A DNA stretch of 64,000 bases from Limnobaculum zhutongyuii (GTDB lineage: Bacteria; Pseudomonadota; Gammaproteobacteria; Enterobacterales; Enterobacteriaceae), in the NCBI RefSeq assembly GCF_004295645.1, contig NZ_CP034752.1, forward strand, positions 4,000,001 through 4,064,000. Reading direction: 5' to 3'. Made by a program: the position numbers and the translations under genes. This document shows positions 57,334 to 64,000 of this stretch, piece by piece (position 1 is the stretch's first letter; every line of letters starts with the position of its first letter). The notes beneath the pieces are model-generated. The model searched no databases. It worked only from the letters and a program-made list of their open reading frames with translations, and was not told where the DNA came from.

Positions 57334-58686
57334 ATGAACTCTACCGTTATCGATAGTCAGGTTTTTGGTCCTCTTTTCAGCACTCAAGAGATGCGTACTA
57401 TTTTCAGCGATAAGAATCTGGTTCAGAAATGGCTGGATACCGAAGCCGCACTGGCAAAAGCGGAAGGTACGCTGGGAATCATCCCACAGGAAGCCATGAA
57501 AGAAATTTGCAGCAAAGCCAATGCTGACCTGCTGGATATTCCTTCCATTGGCGAATTCTATAAAAGCTCAATCACCATCGTTCCGTTGCTAAAAGCGTTT
57601 AAAAACGTTCTGGATAATAACGCCGGGGAATTCGTGCACTGGGGAGCAACCAGTCAGGATATTGTGGATACCGGTCTGGTTCTGCAAATTCGTGAAGCTC
57701 ATGCGGTATTGCTAAAAAAAGTACAACAGTGTGAATCGGCCTGCTATGTACTGGCGGAAAAATATAAGCATGTGGTAATGGCAGGTCGCACCCATGTGCA
57801 ACATGCACTCCCAATTACCATGGGCTTTAAAGCCGCCGTTTGGGCATCCGAGCTCTCTCGCCACGTTACCCGTCTGAATGAGATCACGCCACGCCTGTTT
57901 GTTGGTCAGTTCTCTGGTGCAGTAGGCACTTTAGCCTCTTTAGAGACTGAAGGGCTGAAAGTACAAGAATTAATGATGAAAGAGCTGAAGCTAAATGCAC
58001 CGGATATTGCCTGGCACTCAGCACGGGACAACATTGCCGAATTTATCAACGTACTGGCATTAGTTGCCAGCACCATCGGTAAAATCACCCGTGAAGTTCT
58101 TACCTTGCAACGTACTGAAATTGGCGAGCTGGAAGAGCCATTCTTTATGGGAAAAGTAGGCAGCAGCACCATGCCACATAAGCGTAACCCACAGGTTTGT
58201 GAAAACGTTATCGCCCTGACCCGTAGCGTACGTGCGCTGGCACCATTGGCGGTTGAGGCCATGAACTGTGAAAACGAGCGTGACTGGAGCTGTGAAATCG
58301 CCGAATGGGATTTCGTGCAAAGAGCCTGTCATCTGTTGGATGCCGCATTAGAGAAGAGCGTAGATATTCTGGAAAACCTGATGGTCTATCCGGAAAAAAT
58401 GGAGAAGAACCTTAACTGCCTGAAAGGTCTGATGCTGTCAGAGTCAGTGATGATGCATCTGGGCACTAAAATGGGCCGCTTAACCGCCCATGAAATTGTC
58501 TACACCATCTGTATGGATGCCTTCGAAAAAGACATTGCCATGCAGGATGCCCTGCTCGCCCATCCGGAAGTCATGCAGCACTTCACTACTGATGAAATCA
58601 AGCAAATGCTGAATCCACATAACTACATCGGACTGGCAACCACCTTCGTCGATCGCGTGTTAGCTAAACGCCCGATGGCGAAGTAA
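57334..58686 (+). CDS. Aspartase/adenylosuccinate-lyase superfamily enzyme, unknown substrate
   Basis: A 450-residue lyase of the fumarase/aspartase superfamily, whose members release fumarate (or a like acid) by beta-elimination. The signature GSSTMPHKRNP is near residue 276 with the catalytic Ser in the flexible loop. GRTHVQHALPITMGFK (near 151) and VHWGATSQDIVDTGL (near 90) are further conserved blocks. Length and motifs suit the PurB/carboxymuconate-lactonizing branch, but LacI control and a DASS transporter next door indicate a catabolic role. A purine or aromatic role is not supported by context. Release of fumarate for FrdABCD is an inference. Confidence 0.88.
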   Translation: MNSTVIDSQVFGPLFSTQEMRTIFSDKNLVQKWLDTEAALAKAEGTLGIIPQEAMKEICSKANADLLDIPSIGEFYKSSITIVPLLKAFKNVLDNNAGEFVHWGATSQDIVDTGLVLQIREAHAVLLKKVQQCESACYVLAEKYKHVVMAGRTHVQHALPITMGFKAAVWASELSRHVTRLNEITPRLFVGQFSGAVGTLASLETEGLKVQELMMKELKLNAPDIAWHSARDNIAEFINVLALVASTIGKITREVLTLQRTEIGELEEPFFMGKVGSSTMPHKRNPQVCENVIALTRSVRALAPLAVEAMNCENERDWSCEIAEWDFVQRACHLLDAALEKSVDILENLMVYPEKMEKNLNCLKGLMLSESVMMHLGTKMGRLTAHEIVYTICMDAFEKDIAMQDALLAHPEVMQHFTTDEIKQMLNPHNYIGLATTFVDRVLAKRPMAK

Positions 58687-58695
58687 TGCATGGGA

Positions 58696-58738
58696 ACAGA
58701 AGCTAACTTCGGCTTCTGTCATTGGTATCCCATACCAA
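58696..58738 (+). other. Two hairpins between lyase and transporter genes
   Basis: ACAGAAGC / GCTTCTGT (58696-58719) and TTGGTAT / ATACCAA (58722-58738) stand in series just after the lyase stop codon. No T tract follows. They may set transcript levels or stability between the two genes. Confidence 0.5.
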
Positions 58739-58862
58739 TACCTGAACAAAAATAACAATAAGCGGGGTGGTTATTATTGCGCCAGAAAACAGATAAAAAC
58801 AAAGAGAGATCAAACAATTATTTTATCTGTACGGTCAGTAATACCCCCTGCATGGAGGTCAT

Positions 58863-60266
58863 ATGTCCAATAATTTAATAAAAGGGCTGGTGACAATTCT
58901 GATTGGGATAGCTATCTGGTTTATTCCGGTACCAGAAGGATTAACACCTCAGGCGTGGCACCTGTTTGCCTTAATGGTTGCCATCATCATCGGATTCATT
59001 CTTCAACCTGTGCCGGTTGGTGCAGTTGCCTTTATTGGTATCACCGCCATTGTACTAACCGATACGCTAAAGCTCTCTGAAGCCTTATCAGGTTTTAGTT
59101 CAGGCGCTATCTGGCTGATTGTTGCTGCTTTCCTGTTTGCCAGAGGATTTATCAAAACTGGTTTAGGCCGCCGTATTGCCTATATGATCCTCAGAGCCAT
59201 CGGTGACAGCACCTTAAAAGTGGGCTATGCGCTGGCATTAAGCGATCTGATTCTGGCTCCGGCAACGCCATCCAGCGCGGCGCGAGCTGGAGGAATTATC
59301 TTTCCGATAGCCCGTAGCCTTGCTTCTGCACTGGATTCCGAACCCGGACCAACCAGCCGTAAAGCAGGAGCTTATTTCCTGCAAGTTATTTATCAGACTG
59401 AATCCGTGGTTTGCGCCATGTTCCTGACCGCTATGGCGGGTAACCCGATGATCGTGGAACTGGCAGCGAAAACTATCGGTGTGGAAATTACCTGGGGAAC
59501 CTGGGCGCTGGCAGCCTGTGTACCGGGAATTATTGCCTTTATTACCATTCCGTGGCTGATGTATCTGGTTTATCCACCAGAATTAAAGAAGATCCCGCAG
59601 GCAAAAATAATCGCCAGTGAAGAACTTAAAAAGATGGGGGCCATCACCACTCACGAAAAAATTCTGGCCGCAGTTTTCTTACTCTCTCTTTTTCTGTGGT
59701 GTACTTCCGGCTGGAACGGTTTAAGCGCCACAACGGTAGCCATGCTGGCAGTCTCTTTCCTGTTAATGACGCAGGTACTGACCTAGGATAATGTCATCAA
59801 AGAAACCGGCGCCTAGGATACCTTAATCTGGATGGGCAGTCTGGTTGGACTAGCAGCACAATTATCAGCCAAAGGATTTATTCCCTGGTTCGCCGATGCG
59901 GCCAGCCATTCAATGAGCGGCTACTCATGGATAACGACCCTATTTTTACTGGTCATTATCTATATGTATTCACACTACGCTTTTGCCAGCCTGACGGCGC
60001 ATATTTCCGCAATGTATGCGGCATTTATTGCCGTGGCAGTTGCCGCCGGTGCGCCACCTTATCTTGTGGCGTTAGCACTCGCCTTCACCGCCAATATCTG
60101 TCTGCCAATAACACACTATAGCGGAGCACCAGGTCCTATCTATTATGGAGCCGGATATGTTGACCTTAGTACCTGGTGGAAAATAGGATTTTTGTTCTCG
60201 GTAGTAAATTTAATTATCTGGATTGGGGTGGGATCAATGTGGTGGAAAGTATTAGGTTTATGGTAA
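58863..60266 (+). pseudogene. DASS (CitT-type) dicarboxylate transporter with two in-frame TAG codons
   Basis: A 468-codon frame (467 residues if read through) related to CitT/TtdT divalent-anion:sodium symporter family exchangers. The start follows GGAGG. It has many membrane segments; landmarks are FIPVPEGLTPQAWHLFALMVA near residue 20, the substrate motif APATPSSAARAGG near 136 and the C-terminal SGAPGPIYYGAGYV. TAG stops stand at 59784-59786 and 59814-59816, ten codons apart in the same frame, where the family has Trp. Both sit in CCTAGG, as from CCTGG. The rest of the frame is intact, so the disruption is recent, a sequencing artefact, or suppressed. Confidence 0.88.
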
Positions 60267-60318
60267 TCACCTAAATATCCCATTGGAAATTAAATCAATT
60301 AAAATAATAAAGCACATA

Positions 60319-60388
60319 CTTAATATGGCAAATGCACAAATATTTTGTCACTCATACAACAAAAGAGTGATGCAAATGCCATATTAAG
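60319..60388. other. Nested inverted repeat upstream of frdA
   Basis: CTTAATATGGCA (60319-60330) and TGCCATATTAAG (60377-60388) are perfect 12-bp inverted arms. Inside lies a second pair, TCACTC / GAGTGA. The whole can fold into a long hairpin between the transporter gene and the frd promoter. It may end transcription or act as an operator. Confidence 0.6.
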
Positions 60389-60408
60389 CTCGCCAGCTCG
60401 GCTATAAT
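60367..60408 (+). promoter_or_regulatory. Putative frd promoter with weak FNR site
   Basis: A TATAAT -10 lies at 60403-60408. For a start near 60415, GTGAT-GCAA-ATGCC (60367-60380) is centred at about -41.5 and matches one FNR half-site at 4 of 5 positions, the other poorly. E. coli frd is also FNR-activated. Confidence 0.5.
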
Positions 60409-60496
60409 ATGCCGGTTCATATAACTAATCTGTTGCTACACACACAATAAGAAAACTTTAACCCATCCATTAAACTGGAACATTTGGAGGAATGCA

Positions 60497-62305
60497 GTGC
60501 AAACCTTTAACGCAGACATTGCTATCATCGGTGCAGGTGGTGGCGGTCTTCGTGCAGCCATTGCCGCTGCCGAAGCGAATCCCAACAGTACCATTGCGCT
60601 GATTTCTAAAGTCTACCCCATGCGCAGCCACACCGTGGCCGCCGAAGGCGGGTCCGCTGCCGTTATCAAGCCTGAAGACAGCTTCGAATCTCACTTCCAC
60701 GACACCGTCGCCGGTGGAGACTGGCTCTGTGAGCAGGACGTCGTTCAGTACTTCGTGGAAAACAGCCCACGTGAAATGGTGCAGATGGAACAGTGGGGAT
60801 GCCCGTGGAGCCGTAAAGATGATGGCTCCGTCAACGTCCGTCGCTTCGGCGGCATGAAAGTTGAGCGTACCTGGTTTGCCGCCGATAAAACCGGCTTCCA
60901 TATGCTTCACACCCTTTTCCAGACCTCCCTCAAATACCCTAACATCAAGCGTTTTGATGAACACTTCGTTCTCGACCTGCTCTCTGATGAAGGTCATGTC
61001 CGTGGTTTAGTCGCCATGAACATGATGGAAGGCACCCTGATTCAAATCCGTGCCAATGCCGTGGTGATGGCCACCGGTGGTGCCGGACGCGTTTACCGTT
61101 ACAACACCAACGGCGGTATCGTGACCGGTGACGGTATGGGTATGGCGTTCCGTCACGGCGTTCCGCTACGTGATATGGAATTCGTTCAGTATCACCCGAC
61201 CGGCCTGCCGGGCTCCGGTATCCTGATGACCGAAGGTTGTCGTGGTGAAGGCGGTATTCTGGTCAACAAAGACGGTTACCGTTATCTGCAGGATTACGGC
61301 ATGGGTCCTGAGACTCCGCTGGGCAAACCTGAAAACAAATACATGGAGCTGGGTCCGCGTGACAAAGTTTCCCAGGCCTTCTGGCATGAATGGCGCGCCG
61401 GTCGTACCATTCCTACTCCGCGCGGCGATGTGGTCTATCTGGACCTGCGTCATCTGGGTGAGAAGAAGCTGCTTGAGCGTCTGCCGTTCATCTGTGAACT
61501 CTCCAAAGCCTATGTCGGCGTTGACCCGGTGAAAGAGCCTATTCCGGTTCGTCCTACTGCGCACTACACCATGGGTGGGATTGAGACCAACCAGCAGTGT
61601 GAAACCCGTCTGGCTGGTCTGTTTGCCGTGGGCGAATGTTCCTCTGTGGGCATGCACGGTGCTAACCGTCTGGGCTCTAACTCTCTGGCAGAGCTGGTGG
61701 TATTCGGTCGTGTGGCCGGTGAACATGCCATTGAGCGTGCCAAATCTGCCGCACCGGCTAACAGCAGCGCGCTGGATGCACAGGTGGCGGACATTGAAGG
61801 CCGTCTGCATGCCCTGCTCAAGCAGGAAGGCACCGAGAACTGGTCGAAAATCCGTGATGAGATGGGCCTGAGCATGGAAGAAGGTTGCGGTATCTACCGT
61901 ACCGAAGAGTTAATGCAGAAGACCGTCGATAAGATTGCTGAACTGAAAGACCGCTTCAAGCGCGTCAGCATTACTGACCGCAGCAGCGTATTCAACACTG
62001 ACCTGCTGTACACCATTGAGCTGGGTCATGGTCTGGATGTGGCTGACTGTATGGCTCACTCGGCGCTGTTACGTCGTGAATCCCGTGGCGCGCACCAGCG
62101 TCTGGATGAAGGCTGTACCGAGCGTGATGATGTGAACTTCCTGAAACATTCACTGGCCTTCTACAGCCCGGACAGCACCACCCCGCGCATTGAGTACAGT
62201 GATGTGAAAATTACCACCCTCCCGCCGGCCAAACGTGTATACGGTGCCGAGGCGGAAGCCCAGGCTAAAGAAGAGGCATTAAAGAAGGAGCAGGCGAATG
62301 TCTGA
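60497..62305 (+). CDS. frdA: FrdA, fumarate reductase flavoprotein
   Basis: FrdA reduces fumarate to succinate with covalent FAD on the cytosolic face of the membrane. The 602-residue product uses a GTG start after GGAGG, as E. coli frdA does. The FAD-binding GAGGGGLRAAIAAAE is near residue 12, the covalent His45 is in RSHTVAAEGGSAAV, and the catalytic segment is HPTGLPGSGILMTEGCRGEGG in two blocks near 232. It overlaps frdB by 8 bases. Confidence 0.98.
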   Translation: MQTFNADIAIIGAGGGGLRAAIAAAEANPNSTIALISKVYPMRSHTVAAEGGSAAVIKPEDSFESHFHDTVAGGDWLCEQDVVQYFVENSPREMVQMEQWGCPWSRKDDGSVNVRRFGGMKVERTWFAADKTGFHMLHTLFQTSLKYPNIKRFDEHFVLDLLSDEGHVRGLVAMNMMEGTLIQIRANAVVMATGGAGRVYRYNTNGGIVTGDGMGMAFRHGVPLRDMEFVQYHPTGLPGSGILMTEGCRGEGGILVNKDGYRYLQDYGMGPETPLGKPENKYMELGPRDKVSQAFWHEWRAGRTIPTPRGDVVYLDLRHLGEKKLLERLPFICELSKAYVGVDPVKEPIPVRPTAHYTMGGIETNQQCETRLAGLFAVGECSSVGMHGANRLGSNSLAELVVFGRVAGEHAIERAKSAAPANSSALDAQVADIEGRLHALLKQEGTENWSKIRDEMGLSMEEGCGIYRTEELMQKTVDKIAELKDRFKRVSITDRSSVFNTDLLYTIELGHGLDVADCMAHSALLRRESRGAHQRLDEGCTERDDVNFLKHSLAFYSPDSTTPRIEYSDVKITTLPPAKRVYGAEAEAQAKEEALKKEQANV

Positions 62306-63032
62306 GATGAAAACCCTCAAAGTTGAAGTCATGCGCTATAACCCGGAGCGCGACAGTGAACCCCACTTCGAGGCGTATGATGTGCCTTATGATGCGTCCA
62401 CTTCCCTGCTGGATGCTCTGGGCTATATTAAGGACAACCTGGCTCCGGACCTGTCTTACCGCTGGTCCTGCCGGATGGCGATTTGTGGTTCGTGCGGCAT
62501 GATGGTGAACAAGGTGCCTAAACTGGCCTGTAAAACCTTCCTGCGGGACTACACCGATGGTCTGAAGGTGGAAGCGCTGGGTAACTTCCCGATTGAGCGC
62601 GACCTGGTGGTGGACATGACTCACTTTATTGAGAGTCTGGAAGCCATTAAGCCTTATATCATTAATGACAGTCTGAAGCCGGAGAACGGTCCGACCATTC
62701 AGATGCCGGCACAGATGGAGAAATACCATCAGTTTTCCGGTTGTATCAACTGCGGTCTGTGTTATGCCGCCTGTCCTCAGTTTGGTCTGAACCCGGAATT
62801 TATTGGTCCGGCAGTGATTACCCTGGGACACCGTTACAACCTGGATACACGTGATAAGGGTAAAGCGGCCCGTATGCCACAGCTTAACGGCAAGAATGGC
62901 GTATGGAGTTGTACCTTCGTCGGTTACTGTTCTGAAGTCTGTCCGAAACACGTTGACCCGGCTGCGGCTATTCAGCAGGGCAAGGTGGAAAGTTCGAAAG
63001 ACTTTATGATTGCCATGCTGAAACCTCAATAA
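62298..63032 (+). CDS. frdB: FrdB, fumarate reductase iron-sulfur subunit
   Basis: FrdB links menaquinol at FrdCD to the FrdA flavin through [2Fe-2S], [4Fe-4S] and [3Fe-4S] clusters. The 244-residue protein has SCRMAICGSCGMMV near residue 57, CINCGLCYAACP near 149 and CSEVCPKHVDP near 211. Length matches E. coli FrdB (244). Confidence 0.98.
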   Translation: MSEMKTLKVEVMRYNPERDSEPHFEAYDVPYDASTSLLDALGYIKDNLAPDLSYRWSCRMAICGSCGMMVNKVPKLACKTFLRDYTDGLKVEALGNFPIERDLVVDMTHFIESLEAIKPYIINDSLKPENGPTIQMPAQMEKYHQFSGCINCGLCYAACPQFGLNPEFIGPAVITLGHRYNLDTRDKGKAARMPQLNGKNGVWSCTFVGYCSEVCPKHVDPAAAIQQGKVESSKDFMIAMLKPQ

Positions 63033-63050
63033 AGGGAGAGGGATACTATT

Positions 63051-63440
63051 ATGATGACCAAACGTAAACCCTATGTCCGCGAGGTGAAAGCTGACTGGTG
63101 GAAGAGACTCGGGTTTTATAAGTTTTATATGTTCCGTGAGAGCACGGCGGTACCTGCCGTGTGGTTCAGTCTGGTGCTGATTTTCGGTGTGTTTGCCCTG
63201 AGAAGTCCGGAGAGCTGGTATGGCTTTGTGGGCTTTTTAGCCAACCCGGTGGTGATGGTGATTAATATCATTACGCTGATTATGGCGCTGGTTCATACCA
63301 AGACCTGGTTTGACCTGGCACCGAAAGCGGCGAACATTGTGGTGGGCACAGAGAAGCTGAGCGCGAAGCCGATTGTGATGTTCTTCTGGGGCGTAACGAT
63401 TGTGGCGAGCCTGATAATTCTGGCCGTGGCACTGATTTAA
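63051..63440 (+). CDS. frdC: FrdC, fumarate reductase membrane anchor
   Basis: A 129-residue anchor with three membrane segments that binds menaquinone together with FrdD. It starts MMTKRKPYVREVKADWW and has MFRESTAVPAVWFS near residue 27, with the quinone-site Glu, and HTKTWFDLAPKAANIVV near 83. Either of the two opening ATG codons could be used. It is followed after 13 bases by frdD. Confidence 0.97.
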   Translation: MMTKRKPYVREVKADWWKRLGFYKFYMFRESTAVPAVWFSLVLIFGVFALRSPESWYGFVGFLANPVVMVINIITLIMALVHTKTWFDLAPKAANIVVGTEKLSAKPIVMFFWGVTIVASLIILAVALI

Positions 63441-63453
63441 GGAGTCGACTGAC

Positions 63454-63810
63454 ATGATTGAACAAAATCCGAAGCGCTCTGACGAGCCGGTATTCTGGGG
63501 CCTGTTTGGTGCGGGCGGTATGTGGGGAGCGATTATTGCGCCGGTGATTATATTACTGGTGGCGATAATTCTTCCGCTGGGCTGGGCACCGGAGGCGCTG
63601 AGTTATCCGCGCATTCTGGCGTTCTGTCAGGGCTTTATTGGCCGTGTGTTTTTACTGCTGATGATAATCCTGCCGATATGGTGTGGCTTACACCGTATGC
63701 ACCATATGACGCATGACCTGAAGTGGCATGTACCTGCGGGCAAGCTGGTGTTTTACGGTCTGGCGACCGTGCTGAGTGTGATTGCGGTGATTGGGGTGTT
63801 TATGCTGTAA
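63454..63810 (+). CDS. frdD: FrdD, fumarate reductase membrane anchor
   Basis: The second anchor, 118 residues with three membrane segments. It has KRSDEPVFWGLFGAGGMWGA near residue 6 and WCGLHRMHHMTHDLKWHVPAGK near 70 in two blocks. It completes the quinol site with FrdC and closes the frd operon before a strong terminator. Confidence 0.97.
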   Translation: MIEQNPKRSDEPVFWGLFGAGGMWGAIIAPVIILLVAIILPLGWAPEALSYPRILAFCQGFIGRVFLLLMIILPIWCGLHRMHHMTHDLKWHVPAGKLVFYGLATVLSVIAVIGVFML

Positions 63811-63851
63811 GTGGCATACCCCGTTTGACTGTAGTGATACATGTTGTTAAG

Positions 63852-63878
63852 AAGCGCCCCTGTCGGGGGCGCTTTTTT
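63852..63878 (+). terminator. Terminator of frdABCD
   Basis: AAGCGCCCC / GGGGCGCTT with a 5-base loop and a run of T lies 41 bases after frdD. Confidence 0.95.
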
Positions 63879-63923
63879 CGTATAGGGGAAAGGTTTTAGT
63901 TTTAAAATTGGCGATTGTGGGTA

Positions 63924-63974
63924 TTCCGGCCGTGGTGGCGATGTACCTATATGGCCTACAGTGTAAGGCCGGAA
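63924..63974. repeat. 51-bp inverted-repeat element with TTCCGGCC ends (copy 2)
   Basis: Begins TTCCGGCCG and ends GGCCGGAA. It shares the ends, size and internal CCTATAT position with the minus-strand reading of 2646-2695. GGCCTACA near its middle recalls enterobacterial REP sequences. No gene is seen from 63811 to the window end. Confidence 0.5.
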
Positions 63975-64000
63975 GGGCATCTGTACTCAGCCACAGAGTG

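Noticed and set aside
59784..59816. TAG read as pyrrolysine or as a programmed stop
   Set aside because: Both codons sit where the family has Trp, and no pyl genes are in view. A mutation or base-call error at Dcm sites explains them better; suppression is kept only as a remote option.
63753..63980. 75-residue minus-strand frame across the frd terminator and the repeat element
   Set aside because: It runs through a strong terminator hairpin and antisense to frdD, and its sequence is low complexity without a ribosome site.

Overview
The window is chromosomal DNA of an enterobacterium (order Enterobacterales). From the left edge to the tRNA cluster the gene order is that of the E. coli purHD - hupA - nfi - hemE - nudC - rsd - thiCEFSGH - rpoCB - rplLJAK - nusG/secE - tufB - thrT/glyT/tyrU/thrU region, and the proteins are close to their E. 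coli counterparts in length and motifs. The zraPSR block that follows yjaH in E. coli is missing, and the murB-birA-coaA block beyond the tRNAs is replaced. Moderate GC and the combination of AtoSC/AtoDAEB, a Serratia-type lipase, hydrogenase-2 and Frd would fit a genus outside the E. coli/Salmonella group, perhaps Budviciaceae; that placement is a guess.

Layout. (1) 1-7.2 kb: 3' part of purH, purD, then on the minus strand nudC-hemE-nfi-yjaG-hupA-yjaH (nudC frameshifted in a 7-base homopolymer). (2) 7.3-13.5 kb: rsd, a TPP riboswitch and thiCEFSGH, with thiH broken by an apparent 22-bp deletion. (3) 13.8-28.2 kb: rpoC, rpoB, rplL, rplJ, rplA, rplK, nusG, secE, tufB and four tRNA genes, all on the minus strand, with a tRNA-Tyr 3'-end remnant between two of them. 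(4) 28.3-33.2 kb: a five-gene ABC importer of the peptide/nickel class behind an FNR-like promoter. (5) 33.4-44.3 kb: atoSC and atoDAEB separated by a secreted purine-nucleoside permease-like protein with a PurR-type operator and a type-I-secreted lipase; a sigma-54 promoter and AtoC-like palindromes precede atoD. (6) 44.4-45.5 kb: a lone DUF1016/YhcG-type nuclease gene. (7) 45.6-55.6 kb: one minus-strand unit hybOABCDE-hypA-hypB-hypC-hypD-hypE for an uptake [NiFe]-hydrogenase and nearly all its maturases, with a perfect FNR box. (8) 56-60.3 kb: a LacI-family regulator divergent from an aspartase/adenylosuccinate-lyase-type enzyme and a DASS dicarboxylate transporter, with two matching operators. 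(9) 60.5-63.8 kb: frdABCD.

How it fits together. The right half reads as an anaerobic H2-to-fumarate respiration block. Hydrogenase-2 supplies electrons, FrdABCD reduces fumarate, the lyase could release fumarate from an imported C4-dicarboxylate adduct, the DASS protein could exchange it for succinate, and the ABC importer could supply nickel. The lipase and AtoDAEB would release and use short-chain fatty acids.

Points most worth a second look: the DASS gene carries two in-frame TAG codons ten codons apart, each at a conserved tryptophan and each in a sequence expected from C-to-T change at a Dcm (CCWGG) site; the LacI-regulated lyase has no known substrate; lipA and the purine gene sit inside the ato regulon; and thiH and nudC are disrupted.
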